DNA from: Pontibacillus salicampi
GTDB lineage: Bacteria > Bacillota > Bacilli > Bacillales > BH030062
Assembly: GCF_042434395.1 (NCBI RefSeq)
Contig: NZ_JBHLTP010000023.1
Location: 41,126 to 105,125 of the forward strand
Direction of reading: 5' to 3'
Length of the DNA stretch: 64,000 bases
The notes under the pieces were generated by a model. That model saw only the letters and a program-made list of their open reading frames with translations. It was not told where the DNA came from and did no database searches. The position numbers and the translations under genes were made by a program. Numbering within the stretch: the first letter of the stretch is position 1; every line of letters starts with the position of its first letter. This document shows positions 19,239 to 28,408 of the stretch, in pieces.

Positions 19239-19300
19239 ATATGTATTATACTAAATGTAAGCGCTACATATTTCAAGTGTTTTTTTGAAAGGAGCCTCTC

Positions 19301-20485
19301 ATGAGCAAAGCAAACGGTCAATTAATGAAAACAATGAACCGCAGACTGTTAATAGAAACAATCATCGAGCACGGTACAATCTCAAGGAGTGAACTTGCTC
19401 GAAAAATCGGTCTTAATAAATCAACCGTTTCAGAGCAAATCAACGGACTACTAGAAGAAGCATTACTGATTGAGGAAGAAGCAACGGCATCTTCTGGAGG
19501 AAGAAAGCCGATTTTCTTAAAAATCAACCGACAGGCAGGTTATGCGATTGGTGTCGATGTGGACCATCCTCAAATTCTGGTCCACATTACCGACCTGCTC
19601 GGCGAGACGCTTGAAGTTCGTACACTTCACCTCGAAGACGAGCCGATTGATCACGCGATGGACGTTCTCATTAAGGCGTTACAGGATATTCGGTCCACCT
19701 ACGACAAAACCCATACCCCGACCGGACTCACCGGGATTGGCATTGGCATACATGGCATCGTCCGTAACGATCAGCATGTAGTCTTTACACCAAAACTGCA
19801 ATGGAAGGATACAAACATTCAACAGCGTTTAGAGGAAGAAATTCAAGCACCAATCTATATCGATAACAATTCCAACCTATCAGCGTTCGCCGAGCAAGCT
19901 CTTCGCTTCTCATCAACAGAGGATCTATTCTGTGTCACGATGTATTCAGGTATCGGACTCGGAATAGTGAAAAACCGAGAAATCTATCGGGGCTTCCAAG
20001 GTTTTGCCGGAGAAATTGGACATATGATTATTGAATCAAATGGCCGCTTGTGCCCATGCGGCAACAGAGGCTGCTGGGAAGGCTACGCCTCGGAAAAAGC
20101 GATACTCGCAAGACTCCAGGAAGTGGACGATACCCTCCAACCACAAGAAATTCCCGGACTTCTCCAGAGCGGCACACATATGGATGTATTTAATAGCTTT
20201 TTTGATTACATGTCCATTGGACTCAACAACATTATTAACATCTTTAATCCAGAAACTATTATCTTAAACGGCGACATACTCAATCAAAACCCACACGTTA
20301 TTTCCCAGATTGAAGTACGCCTTAAATCCAAAATGAACCACTATAAACGCATTGAGCCCTCCCACCTCGGCAAACATGCCTGTGCACTGGGCGGCAGCAT
20401 GGTGGCACTCAAATCCTTCTACGGCATCCATCAATTGAATTTAAGCCAGTACGAATATCACGAGAATCTTGCAAAAACCATATAA
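19301..20485 (+). CDS. ROK-family transcriptional regulator
   Basis: A 394-residue ROK repressor. An N-terminal winged helix (SRSELARKIGLNKSTVSEQI near residue 28) is followed by a sugar-kinase-like domain with GIGIHGIVRND near 148, the EIGHMI segment near 238 and the zinc motif CPCGNRGCWEGYAS near 250. There is no obvious kinase function, as expected for XylR/NagC-like regulators. It is divergent from uxaC and its own promoter overlaps an XylR-like palindrome. It probably represses the hexuronate genes and itself. Confidence 0.92.
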   Translation: MSKANGQLMKTMNRRLLIETIIEHGTISRSELARKIGLNKSTVSEQINGLLEEALLIEEEATASSGGRKPIFLKINRQAGYAIGVDVDHPQILVHITDLLGETLEVRTLHLEDEPIDHAMDVLIKALQDIRSTYDKTHTPTGLTGIGIGIHGIVRNDQHVVFTPKLQWKDTNIQQRLEEEIQAPIYIDNNSNLSAFAEQALRFSSTEDLFCVTMYSGIGLGIVKNREIYRGFQGFAGEIGHMIIESNGRLCPCGNRGCWEGYASEKAILARLQEVDDTLQPQEIPGLLQSGTHMDVFNSFFDYMSIGLNNIINIFNPETIILNGDILNQNPHVISQIEVRLKSKMNHYKRIEPSHLGKHACALGGSMVALKSFYGIHQLNLSQYEYHENLAKTI

Positions 20486-20552
20486 CATAATGGATACAAC
20501 TAAACTATTCTCCATTACCATTAAAGGGAATACCCCGTGAAGATAAAGGAGA

Positions 20553-20626
20553 ATGAACGACAGACCTAAATCCTTAAGAATAAACTGACCTGAAACTCTC
20601 TTAAGTGATAAAGGTCTCCCGTTCAT
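20553..20626. repeat. Long imperfect inverted repeat
   Basis: The outer arms ATGAACGACAGACCT and AGGTCTCCCGTTCAT agree at 13 of 15 positions, and an inner pair around CTTAAGA/TCTTAAG extends the fold. It lies between the ROK gene and a resolvase remnant. It may be a terminator-like RNA or the end of a decayed mobile element; no coding frame explains it. Confidence 0.5.
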
Positions 20627-20638
20627 ATTGTTCTATAA

Positions 20639-20794
20639 CAAGGTGAGGGACCAAAAAAAGACCAATCCAAGTTGGATATGGCCTTTCGGATGTATGATAG
20701 TAAAGAATATAGTATAAAAGAGATTCTGGATGCTACTGGAATGGGTCGTGCCACGTTTTATAGGTACTTGAGTAATCGAAAAGAAGAAAAATAG
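20639..20794 (+). pseudogene. Resolvase/invertase C-terminal remnant
   Basis: The frame after the stop at 20636-20638 reads GEGPKKDQSKLDMAFRMYDS and continues through KEYSIKEILDATGMGRATFY to RYLSNRKEEK and a stop. This is the C-terminal DNA-binding helix-turn-helix of a serine resolvase, with its usual GRPKK-like lead. The catalytic domain is absent, so it is a fragment (about 50 residues) left by a transposon or plasmid. A strong terminator follows at once. Confidence 0.75.
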
Positions 20795-20837
20795 AAATCA
20801 ACGTATGAAGGAGCGTTGATTTCTATTTACGTTTTTT
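20789..20837 (+). terminator. Intrinsic terminator after the resolvase remnant
   Basis: A perfect 15-bp stem (AAATAGAAATCAACG / CGTTGATTTCTATTT) with a 10-base loop, then ACGTTTTTTT. It begins inside the last codons of the resolvase fragment. Confidence 0.85.
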
Positions 20838-21162
20838 TGAGAATACCTCTCTTTTCCACTTTCAGGAGATTGGAGTATCAAGCTACAGTGCAATTAGGTT
20901 TTAATTCCCTTATATTGAACTAAATAGGTTTAATACTTTATGACTATCCGTTATAATCCAGCTAATATATTTGGAGGAAGTCCATTATGAATGCCCTCTA
21001 ACCCCGAACTTTCCCTAATAAGGTTAATTTATGAATTCGACTCTCTCATCAGGTTGATTCATCAAAATATTATTAAATTCCTATAACAATGGAGCTAGTC
21101 CATATTCCAAAATAGGTAGTAGTAACAAATCTTGACAATATTTCTCCATGGGTAACTCTAAG
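20838..21162. other. Intergenic region, nothing recognised
   Basis: AT-rich sequence between the resolvase terminator and the end of the leftward BCCT gene. No frame, hairpin or repeat stands out. Confidence 0.4.
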
Positions 21163-22653
21163 TTAGTCCCTTAATTCTTGACTAAAGGACTTAAACAAGC
21201 CAACGACTGTCCCCAATAAAATGAAAGACAGAGGTAATCCGGAAATTATGGTCGCTGCTTGTAATCCATCTAACCCACCTGTGCCCATTAATATAGCCGC
21301 GATGGCTGTCATAATAATCCCCCAACTAAACTTAACAAAAAATGGGGGATTCAGGCTTCCATTTGATGTTTGCATACCTAGAACAAAAGTAGCAGAATCA
21401 CCAGACGTAACAAAGAAAGTAAATATTAATATCAAAGAAATGATTGATAGAAATCCGCTTAGCGGTAGCTGATCATATACGTAAAATAATGCTGTTTCCA
21501 AACTCTTACCTGATACATCCATACCCTGTACTAAATCAAAGTACAAACCTGCACTTCCAAATACCCCGAACCATAACGTACAAACAATGGTAGGGGCTAT
21601 AATAACAGCTGTGACAAACTCTCGAACCGTACGTCCTTTCGAAACACGAGCAATAAATGTACTCACAAAAGGTGTCCAAGAAATGAACCATGCCCAGTAA
21701 AAAATGGTCCAATCTTTTACCCATTGATTGTCCTCCTCCGTGAAGGGAGCAAAGCGTAATCCCATACTCGGAAGGTTCTGCACATAAGACCCAAATGTTG
21801 AAGTGAAGGTCTCCAACATGAATTGGGTAGGTCCTAGGAATAGAAAAGAGAAAAATAATAGGACTGCTAATATTAAGTTAGCATTACTGAGATATTTAAT
21901 TCCTTTCGATAAACCGGATGAAGCAGAATAAATAAATAGTATAGCGGTAATACCCATAATCCCAAGTTGCGTTGGAAAATTGACGGGGATACCCATTAGA
22001 TAATTCAAGCCACTATTTATTTGAGATGCCCCGATCCCTAACGCAATTGTTACCCCAAAGAGTGTTGCAAACACAGATATTATATCTACCACATAACCTA
22101 TTGGCCCATTTACTCTAGAACCTAATAAAGGGTACAGGGTCGCACTCATCATACCCGGCAATTTCTTTTTGAATTTATAGTAAGCAAGTCCTAATCCTAC
22201 AATTGCATATATGCCCCAAGCATGAAATCCCCAATGCAAATATGTATATTCCAGCCCTTTGTTTGCTGATTTAATGGTGTTTGGTTCTCCAAATGGTGGG
22301 TTAGAATAGTGCGCCACGGGCTCTGAAACCCCCCAAAAAAGTAGACCTACCCCCATACCCGCACTAAACAACATGGCAAACCATGTAGCTGTACTGTACT
22401 CAGGAGTATCATCGTCATCCCCTAATTTAATTTTTCCATATTTACTCATTGCTATGAAAATACCAACGATGAAAAAAAGCGAAACGATTAGTTGATAAAA
22501 CCATCCGAATTGATCCAAAACACTATTACGCAATGTCATCATCACTTCATTTAAGTTTTCTGGAAAAATCACTCCCCATCCTACAAACACAATACCAATC
22601 CAAATTGCTACCCAAAACAAATTTGTAAACTTGTTCAAGATACCCCTCCTCAC
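21163..22653 (-). CDS. BCCT-family betaine/choline/carnitine transporter
   Basis: A 496-residue secondary transporter with 12 hydrophobic helices. Family signatures are GMGVGLLFWGVSEPVAHY near residue 95 and the Trp-rich helix 8 segment (FYWAWFISWTPFVSTFIARV near residue 320) that lines the quaternary-amine site, followed by SKGRTVREF. Such carriers import betaine, choline, carnitine or related compounds with Na+ or H+. It is divergent from the Rieske/amidohydrolase operon, whose aldehyde dehydrogenase resembles betaine-aldehyde dehydrogenase, so it may import that operon's substrate; osmoprotection is the alternative. Confidence 0.92.
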   Translation of the reverse strand: MRRGILNKFTNLFWVAIWIGIVFVGWGVIFPENLNEVMMTLRNSVLDQFGWFYQLIVSLFFIVGIFIAMSKYGKIKLGDDDDTPEYSTATWFAMLFSAGMGVGLLFWGVSEPVAHYSNPPFGEPNTIKSANKGLEYTYLHWGFHAWGIYAIVGLGLAYYKFKKKLPGMMSATLYPLLGSRVNGPIGYVVDIISVFATLFGVTIALGIGASQINSGLNYLMGIPVNFPTQLGIMGITAILFIYSASSGLSKGIKYLSNANLILAVLLFFSFLFLGPTQFMLETFTSTFGSYVQNLPSMGLRFAPFTEEDNQWVKDWTIFYWAWFISWTPFVSTFIARVSKGRTVREFVTAVIIAPTIVCTLWFGVFGSAGLYFDLVQGMDVSGKSLETALFYVYDQLPLSGFLSIISLILIFTFFVTSGDSATFVLGMQTSNGSLNPPFFVKFSWGIIMTAIAAILMGTGGLDGLQAATIISGLPLSFILLGTVVGLFKSFSQELRD

Positions 22654-22860
22654 AAAAATTTTAATTTGTACTGTATAAAAAATATGTTCTGTACATGGTT
22701 TAGGAGTTTAACTTACCCAAATTTTATATGCAATGTCGAAACCAGCTAGATAGAGTGAAAATTAATGTGGAGATTGCCCAATGACAAGTTTTAGAGAGTC
22801 ACAAAATTTTTATAAAAATTTTAATTATGCAATTTTACTCAAAAAAAACAAAATTCTATT

Positions 22861-22936
22861 ACTGAGGAGAACTGAGCTTCACTGAGGAGAACTGAGCTAT
22901 CTAAGTGCCACTCAATCCATCTCACCGACTTTGGAG
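22861..22936 (+). promoter_or_regulatory. Phased hexamer repeats and promoter motif of amidohydrolase gene 1
   Basis: Four ACTGAG hexamers start at 22861, 22871, 22881 and 22891, exactly one helical turn apart. After exactly 33 bases follows TTTGGAG (22930-22936), 59 bases before the start codon. The second amidohydrolase gene has the same arrangement. The layout fits an activator that binds several copies on one DNA face. Confidence 0.75.
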
Positions 22937-22994
22937 CACTGAAAAAGGAATGCTAAGCTTCATATCGTTAAACATCAAAACAGGAGGTTTCTAT

Positions 22995-24065
22995 ATGACC
23001 CAAAATGACATTCCGTTAATCGATACAGACATTCATGAAAGAGTGAGCTATGAACAAATACTAGATTACTTGGAAGAACCGTTTAAATCGTATATTACAG
23101 ATTGCCAATGGATACAAGAAAAACACATGCCTTACACCCAGCCATCTGTTGGTGGAGTGGACCGTGCGGATGCTATCCCGCCAAGTGGAGGACCTGCTGG
23201 TTCAGACTTAACGTTCATGCAAGAACAACTTTTAGATGACATAGGTCATGAAGCAGGCATTTTAACCAGTGCATTGGATCCATCCCCTTCTTCTATGCAT
23301 GGGTGGCATGAAATGGCTGTGGCATTAGCTTCTGCTTATAACAACTGGCAGATAAAAGAATGGTTGGACAAGGATGAGCGATTGTATGGTTCTGTCCATA
23401 TTGCAGCCCAAGAAAGAGATGAAGCTGTAAAAGAAATCGAGCGTGTCGGTTCACACCCTAAGATGGTGCAAGTGTTGTTACCTATTGACGACATCATGTG
23501 GGGAGATCCTTACTATCACCCTATTTTTGAAGCTGCAGAAAAACATAACTTAATGATAGGGATGCACCATAATGAACCACCTGTTTATTACGGGAAATGG
23601 CCAAGGTACTTTATCGAATGGCACACTCTTATCCCTACTGCTCACATGAAGCAAGTGACCAATATGATTTTTAATGGCGTATTTGAAAAATACCCTAACT
23701 TAGGTTTGATAATGATTGAGGGTGGTTTTACATTTATCCCGCACCTGATGTGGAAAATGGATCAACAGTATCGAGATCTTCGCCATGAAGTGCCGTGGAT
23801 CAAACGGAAGCCAAGTGAGATTATGAAACAGCATGTACGATTTACGACCCAACCAGCAGAGGAGCTTACCAAAAAGGAAATGCTCTCCCTGATTGAGCAA
23901 ATGGGAACAGATGAGATGCTGTGCTTCTCTACGGATTATCCTCACTGGGATTATGATTCACCAACTCGTGCACTGCCACCTTTAGATGCAGACTTAAAGC
24001 GGAAGATTTTCTCGCAAAATGCAAAATCTTTTTATCCAAAACTTCCTAATACGGAGGAGGAATAA
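22995..24065 (+). CDS. Amidohydrolase-superfamily protein (ACMSD-like), copy 1
   Basis: A 356-residue TIM-barrel metal-dependent hydrolase or decarboxylase of the amidohydrolase 2 group. The N-terminal metal motif reads DTDIHER, where the group usually has DxHxH; MHHNEPP near residue 192, IEGGFTF near 240 and CFSTDYPHWDYDS near 305 supply further ligands. The ATG at 22995 is behind an AGGAGG site; a longer frame from 22905 lacks one. It overlaps the Rieske gene by one base. A second copy, about 80% alike by eye, is at 28409-29467. The reaction is unknown; relatives decarboxylate or hydrolyse aromatic and heterocyclic acids. Confidence 0.85.
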   Translation: MTQNDIPLIDTDIHERVSYEQILDYLEEPFKSYITDCQWIQEKHMPYTQPSVGGVDRADAIPPSGGPAGSDLTFMQEQLLDDIGHEAGILTSALDPSPSSMHGWHEMAVALASAYNNWQIKEWLDKDERLYGSVHIAAQERDEAVKEIERVGSHPKMVQVLLPIDDIMWGDPYYHPIFEAAEKHNLMIGMHHNEPPVYYGKWPRYFIEWHTLIPTAHMKQVTNMIFNGVFEKYPNLGLIMIEGGFTFIPHLMWKMDQQYRDLRHEVPWIKRKPSEIMKQHVRFTTQPAEELTKKEMLSLIEQMGTDEMLCFSTDYPHWDYDSPTRALPPLDADLKRKIFSQNAKSFYPKLPNTEEE

Positions 24066-24430
24066 TGATGAAAGAGCAAATTGTATGTAAGCAGCACGAC
24101 ATTCAACCAGGAGAAATGCAAGAATTTACGTTTGGTAAAGTCGGGGTCGTGCTTTGTAGAACACCAGATGGAGAGTTTTATGCATTCATGAACTCGTGCA
24201 TTCACCAAGGAGCTCCACTCGGTAAAGGAAAGCTATGTGGAGCTACTCAATCTACCACAGATGGACCTGGTGAATATGAGTATTGCCAAGTGGGGGAAAT
24301 TATACGTTGCCCTTGGCATGGTAGAGAATTCGATGTAAAGAACGAAGGTAAGATGCTTGCTGATTCGTCTAAGAAGCTGAAAAGTTTCAACGTTAGAGTA
24401 GAAGATGATGATGTCATTGTGTACAAATAA
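24065..24430 (+). CDS. Rieske [2Fe-2S] ferredoxin
   Basis: A 121-residue Rieske protein. The cluster ligands are visible as C-I-H in NSCIHQGAPLGKG near residue 47 and C-P-W-H in IRCPWHGREFD near 82; the 35-residue spacing is longer than in most bacterial Rieske ferredoxins because of an insertion with STTDGPGEYEY. With the adjacent NADPH-ferredoxin reductase it forms an electron chain for an oxygenase, but no oxygenase large subunit is encoded here. Start and stop of neighbours overlap (TAATG), so it is coupled to the amidohydrolase. An ATG three bases further is an alternative start. Confidence 0.9.
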   Translation: MMKEQIVCKQHDIQPGEMQEFTFGKVGVVLCRTPDGEFYAFMNSCIHQGAPLGKGKLCGATQSTTDGPGEYEYCQVGEIIRCPWHGREFDVKNEGKMLADSSKKLKSFNVRVEDDDVIVYK

Positions 24431-24450
24431 ACGATAGTAAGGTGATGCAT

Positions 24451-25446
24451 ATGAGCAATTCAAATCTAGTAGATGTAACCATCATCGGAGGAGGACCTGT
24501 GGGGTTGTTTACTGCTTTTTATGGTGGTTTACGAGATATGTCAATTAAAGTAATAGATAGCCTACCACAATTGGGTGGCCAATTAATGGCTTTATATCCT
24601 GAAAAATATATCTATGATGTTGCCGGTTTTCCTAAAGTGTTAGCGAAGGACTTAGTTTATCAACTAGAAGAACAAGCAAATCAATTTAATCCGGAAGTAT
24701 GCCTAGATGAGAATGTCCAACATGTTGAAAAACTAGAAGATAATCTATTTAAGATTTCCACTACAAAGGATGTTCATTATTCTAAAGCAGTCATAATTAC
24801 AAGTGGTGCAGGAGCCTTTCAACCCCGCAAGTTAAAAGTGGATTGCGAGCAGTATGAAGGAAATAATTTGCACTATTCCATAACTGATTTGGAATCATTT
24901 AGAAATCAACGCGTTTGTGTTTCCGGAGGAGGAGACTCCGCTGTTGATTGGGCGCTTATGCTCCAGGATAAGGCACGCGAAGTAACACTCGTGCATCGAA
25001 GAGATAAATTTAGAGCACACGAACATAGCGTGAATGAGTTGAAAAACTCGAATGTAACTGTTAAAACGCCGATGGTGATTGAAGAGCTCGTTGGAGAAAA
25101 TGGAGTGATTGACTCTATCCACCTCAAAGAGAAAAAAACAGAATCATTAGAAAAATTAAGCGTAGATGCTCTGCTAGTGAACCATGGATTCCTAACCAGT
25201 TTGGGGGCCATTAAGGAATGGGGGTTGTCCCTAAACGGCAATGCTATTGAAGTGAATTCCAAGATGGAAACTAATATTCATGGTATCTATGCAGCGGGTG
25301 ATATTGCTACGTACGATGGAAAAGTAAAGTTAATTGCCTCTGGATTTGGTGAAGCACCAGTAGCAATCAGTCAAGCAAAACACTATATTGACCCAAATGC
25401 CAAAATCCAGCCTCTCCATAGTACAAGCATTATGGGTGAAGGGTAA
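24451..25446 (+). CDS. Ferredoxin-NADP+ reductase, thioredoxin-reductase-like (YumC type)
   Basis: A 331-residue flavoprotein. The FAD motif is GGGPVGLFTAF near residue 14, the flavin-site region PQLGGQLMALYPEKYIYDV near 41-60 and the NADP-binding motif GGGDSAVDWA near 158; it lacks the CxxC of true thioredoxin reductases, as in YumC-type enzymes. It should pass electrons from NADPH to the Rieske ferredoxin encoded directly upstream. An AAGGTGAT site supports ATG 24451; a GTG nine bases earlier is less likely. The next gene starts immediately after its stop. Confidence 0.92.
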   Translation: MSNSNLVDVTIIGGGPVGLFTAFYGGLRDMSIKVIDSLPQLGGQLMALYPEKYIYDVAGFPKVLAKDLVYQLEEQANQFNPEVCLDENVQHVEKLEDNLFKISTTKDVHYSKAVIITSGAGAFQPRKLKVDCEQYEGNNLHYSITDLESFRNQRVCVSGGGDSAVDWALMLQDKAREVTLVHRRDKFRAHEHSVNELKNSNVTVKTPMVIEELVGENGVIDSIHLKEKKTESLEKLSVDALLVNHGFLTSLGAIKEWGLSLNGNAIEVNSKMETNIHGIYAAGDIATYDGKVKLIASGFGEAPVAISQAKHYIDPNAKIQPLHSTSIMGEG

Positions 25447-26037
25447 TTGTTGGCTACTAAACCATCACAAGCTAAAAGGGTGTCTGCCACACATAAAGAT
25501 TTGCTCACCCTTTTTCTTGTGTTTGCAAAGATTAGTCCTCTTACATTTGGCGGAGGTATAGCCATTATCCCCCATTTGGAGAGTGAATTTGTTCGAAAGA
25601 AAGGTTGGTTTAAAACAGAGGATATCCCAACCATGCTAGCTATTGCTCAATCCGCACCTGGTTCCATTGCAGTTAATGTCGCTATTTATATTGGCTATAT
25701 TTCTAAGGGAATATGGGGATCCTTAGCGGCATTGGTAGGTATGGTGTTGCCTGCAAGTCTGATAATGACTATGCTCACCTATCTATATGTAACCTATAAC
25801 AACTTATCCATTGTTCAACAAGCATTTAAAGGGATAAGGCCAGCGATTATCGGTCTGATTATCTACGCAGCCTTTCAAATTGGTAGAAATGCTATACAAG
25901 ATAAGCTTACTGTTATCATCTTTATCATTTCTCTAGGCTTACTGTTTTCTCAATCAATATTTCCATTGATTATGATTGCAGCTGGTGGAGGGATAGGTAT
26001 GCTTTATCCTTATATTTCCTCCCAGAAAGGGATATAA
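25447..26037 (+). CDS. Chromate transporter family protein, first half (ChrA-like)
   Basis: A 196-residue membrane protein of the CHR family, with the signature PLTFGGGIAIIPHLE near residue 37 and the AIAQSAPGSIAVN segment near 72. In this short-chain form two half-size proteins, encoded side by side, make one transporter. The start is TTG (25447, or 25450), immediately after the reductase stop. CHR proteins are named for chromate efflux, but in a catabolic operon the cargo may be an organic or inorganic anion related to the substrate (inference). Confidence 0.87.
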   Translation: MLATKPSQAKRVSATHKDLLTLFLVFAKISPLTFGGGIAIIPHLESEFVRKKGWFKTEDIPTMLAIAQSAPGSIAVNVAIYIGYISKGIWGSLAALVGMVLPASLIMTMLTYLYVTYNNLSIVQQAFKGIRPAIIGLIIYAAFQIGRNAIQDKLTVIIFIISLGLLFSQSIFPLIMIAAGGGIGMLYPYISSQKGI

Positions 26038-26039
26038 CC

Positions 26040-26573
26040 ATGATTTTCCTGTTGTTTTTTGAGTTTCTGAAAATAGGATTTTTCGGTTTTGGTGGAGGGT
26101 ACGCTATGATTCCACTCATGGAACAGGCTGTCCGCAGGCATAATTGGCTCACTCCCGAACAATACACGGATGTTATTGCACTTGCCAGCTCAGCTCCCGG
26201 TCCCATAGCTTCTAACGCCGCTATGTTTGTAGGATATGAAACAGCCGGTATCCTTGGTGCAGTGGTAGCAATTATAGGTAGTCTACTCCCTTCTCTTTTC
26301 CTGATGTTAGTCCTTATCAGACTAGTATCAAGAAACAGAAATACAAGGAAGCTTAATAATGGACTATATGGCATTCATCCTGTTATTACAGCGCTCATCT
26401 TATATGCAGGTATTCAAATGGGATTTCAAATTAAGTTATTTTCCTTTAATGCTTCATTTGGTACACAAGTTGGGATTTTGCTCCTTACTATTGTACTCAT
26501 GGTGAAAAAAATCTCACCACTTTGGATCATCGTAATAGCTGGAATAACAGGTATAGTGATATATGGTATGTAA
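26040..26573 (+). CDS. Chromate transporter family protein, second half (ChrA-like)
   Basis: A 177-residue partner of the preceding gene, with FFGFGGGYAMIPLMEQ near residue 14 and ALASSAPGPIASNAA near 48, the second copy of the CHR repeat. About five or six hydrophobic helices. It starts two bases after the stop of the first half, so the pair is made together, and lies in front of the aldehyde dehydrogenase gene. Confidence 0.87.
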   Translation: MIFLLFFEFLKIGFFGFGGGYAMIPLMEQAVRRHNWLTPEQYTDVIALASSAPGPIASNAAMFVGYETAGILGAVVAIIGSLLPSLFLMLVLIRLVSRNRNTRKLNNGLYGIHPVITALILYAGIQMGFQIKLFSFNASFGTQVGILLLTIVLMVKKISPLWIIVIAGITGIVIYGM

Positions 26574-26592
26574 ATAAAAGGAGGTTCTCAAA

Positions 26593-28065
26593 TTGATTAA
26601 AAAGAAAATGTTTATAAATGGCGAATGGATAGATGCCAAACATGGTGAAACGCGTGACATTATCAACCCATTTAATCAAGATGTTATTGCAAATGTAGCT
26701 GAAGGTACTAAGGAAGATGTAATAGAAGCAATACAAGTAGCGCGTCAAACGTTTGATGAAGGAGATTGGCGTAAATCTACAGGATTAGAGCGAGGAAAGC
26801 TAGTTGTCAGAATTGCTGAATTAATAGAAAGAGATAAAGAAGAGTTAGCAGAATTAGAAACCTTGGATACAGGAAAAACATTAACAGAAAGCTTGCAGGA
26901 TATGGAAGACATTGCGGAAGTCTTTCGTTTCTACGGTGGCCTAGCGGATAAGGACGGCGGTGAGATTATCGAATCACCCATACCGAATTCCAATAGCAAA
27001 GTTGTTCATGAACCAGTTGGAGTATGCGGACAAATAACACCATGGAATTACCCATTATTGCAAGCTTCATGGAAATTAGCCCCGGCCATTGCCACGGGGA
27101 ACACATTAATTATCAAACCTAGTGCTATTACTCCATTAACAACGATTAAAGTGACAGAGTTAATCGAAGAAGCTGGAGTACCAGCAGGGGTAGTAAACCT
27201 AGTACTGGGATCAGGCTCCAAATTAGGTCAAGAACTGGCTGAGAACTATGATGTTGATTTAGTATCTTTCACAGGAGGAATGGAAGCAGGTCGTAAAGTA
27301 ATGACGGCTGCAACAGGGAACTTTAAAAAAGTATCCCTTGAACTTGGTGGAAAAAACCCAAATGTTGTCTTTAGTGATGCTGACTTTGATACCGCTGTTG
27401 ATCAAGCGTTAAATGCCGTGTTCTTTCATGCCGGACAAGTCTGTTCCGCAGGTGCAAGATTGATTGTAGAGGATTCTATACATGATACATTTGTGGAAGA
27501 ATTAATCAGACGAACCAAAAACATTAAACTTGGAAACGGCTTTCATTCTTCTACTCAATCAGGCCCACTTATTTCTCAAGAACATTTAGATAATGTGGTG
27601 AACTATGTACAAATTGGAAAAGATGAAGGTGCTCATCTAGCTATAGGAGGAGCACGACCGCAAGGCGAAGAAGTAAAAGATGGCTTTTTCTTTGAACCTA
27701 CCATTTTCACAAACTGCGATTCTTCTATGCGAATTGTTCAAGAAGAAACGTTTGGTCCTATTTTAACAGTCGAGAAATTTCACTCGGAACCCGAAGCAAT
27801 TCAACTAGCAAATGATTCCGTTTATGGTTTGGCTGGAGCAGTTTGGTCTGAGGATATCTCTAAAGCAGAAAGAGTTTCGAACCAATTAAGGATGGGGACA
27901 GTTTGGATTAATGATTTTCATACGTATTTCGCGCAGGCACCATGGGGTGGTTATAAAGCATCTGGAATTGGTAGAGAGTTAGGAAAACAAGGTATAGAAG
28001 AGTACACAGAAGTCAAACACATCTATAGAAATACAAAGCCTGAGCCACTTGGTTGGTTTGGATAA
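26593..28065 (+). CDS. NAD(P)-dependent aldehyde dehydrogenase (betaine-aldehyde dehydrogenase-like)
   Basis: A 490-residue ALDH superfamily enzyme oxidising an aldehyde to the acid. Key elements: TPWNYPL near residue 150 and KPSAITPL near 175 for the cofactor, the general base in LELGGKNPN near 252 and the nucleophilic Cys in GQVCSAGARL near 285. The overall match is to the betaine-aldehyde/4-aminobutyraldehyde subgroup. Start is TTG 26593 behind AGGAGG with 8-base spacing. It ends the rightward operon; a bidirectional terminator follows. The aldehyde would be a product of the operon's pathway. Confidence 0.92.
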   Translation: MIKKKMFINGEWIDAKHGETRDIINPFNQDVIANVAEGTKEDVIEAIQVARQTFDEGDWRKSTGLERGKLVVRIAELIERDKEELAELETLDTGKTLTESLQDMEDIAEVFRFYGGLADKDGGEIIESPIPNSNSKVVHEPVGVCGQITPWNYPLLQASWKLAPAIATGNTLIIKPSAITPLTTIKVTELIEEAGVPAGVVNLVLGSGSKLGQELAENYDVDLVSFTGGMEAGRKVMTAATGNFKKVSLELGGKNPNVVFSDADFDTAVDQALNAVFFHAGQVCSAGARLIVEDSIHDTFVEELIRRTKNIKLGNGFHSSTQSGPLISQEHLDNVVNYVQIGKDEGAHLAIGGARPQGEEVKDGFFFEPTIFTNCDSSMRIVQEETFGPILTVEKFHSEPEAIQLANDSVYGLAGAVWSEDISKAERVSNQLRMGTVWINDFHTYFAQAPWGGYKASGIGRELGKQGIEEYTEVKHIYRNTKPEPLGWFG

Positions 28066-28218
28066 GCTTTAATAATTAGATTAGCAAATAAGTAATAATT
28101 ACTTGTTAATGGCAGGAATTCCGCAAGTTCTTATCTTTCCTGATGATTTGGAAGCATTCGCCCATTACTTCCTATTGTCCTGAGGATAAGATCAGCATTC
28201 TTCAAATAGCCAGAAATT

Positions 28219-28260
28219 AAGTGTACCCTACAAACACCTTTTGTGCTGTAGGGTACACTT
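28219..28260. terminator. Bidirectional hairpin terminator
   Basis: The arms AAGTGTACCCTACA and TGTAGGGTACACTT form a perfect 14-bp stem between two convergent genes (aldehyde dehydrogenase and amidohydrolase copy 2). The flanks are AT-rich without a long T-run. The rest of the gap (28066-28408) shows no gene. Confidence 0.75.
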
Positions 28261-28408
28261 ATATGTTTTATGCATTTTTACACAGTAGTAAATGTTGAGA
28301 CGTAAGGTAGATAAGACTTACAGCAAAAATTGATGGAATCAAGGGAGGATGCTAACGCATAGAAGAAAGCAACCTCATGGCACCATTTGTTCTGACTACA
28401 ATAACTTT

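Noticed and set aside
19255..19269. cre-like ATGTAAGCGCTACAT before the ROK gene
   Set aside because: It is one base short of the cre consensus spacing, so I do not call it a CcpA site.
22930..22960. Sigma-54 promoter for the amidohydrolase genes
   Set aside because: The GG and GC elements are about 17 bases apart instead of 10 in both promoters.
22905..22994. Upstream extension of amidohydrolase copy 1
   Set aside because: No ribosome site at 22905, while AGGAGG precedes 22995 and the paralogue begins at the equivalent residue.
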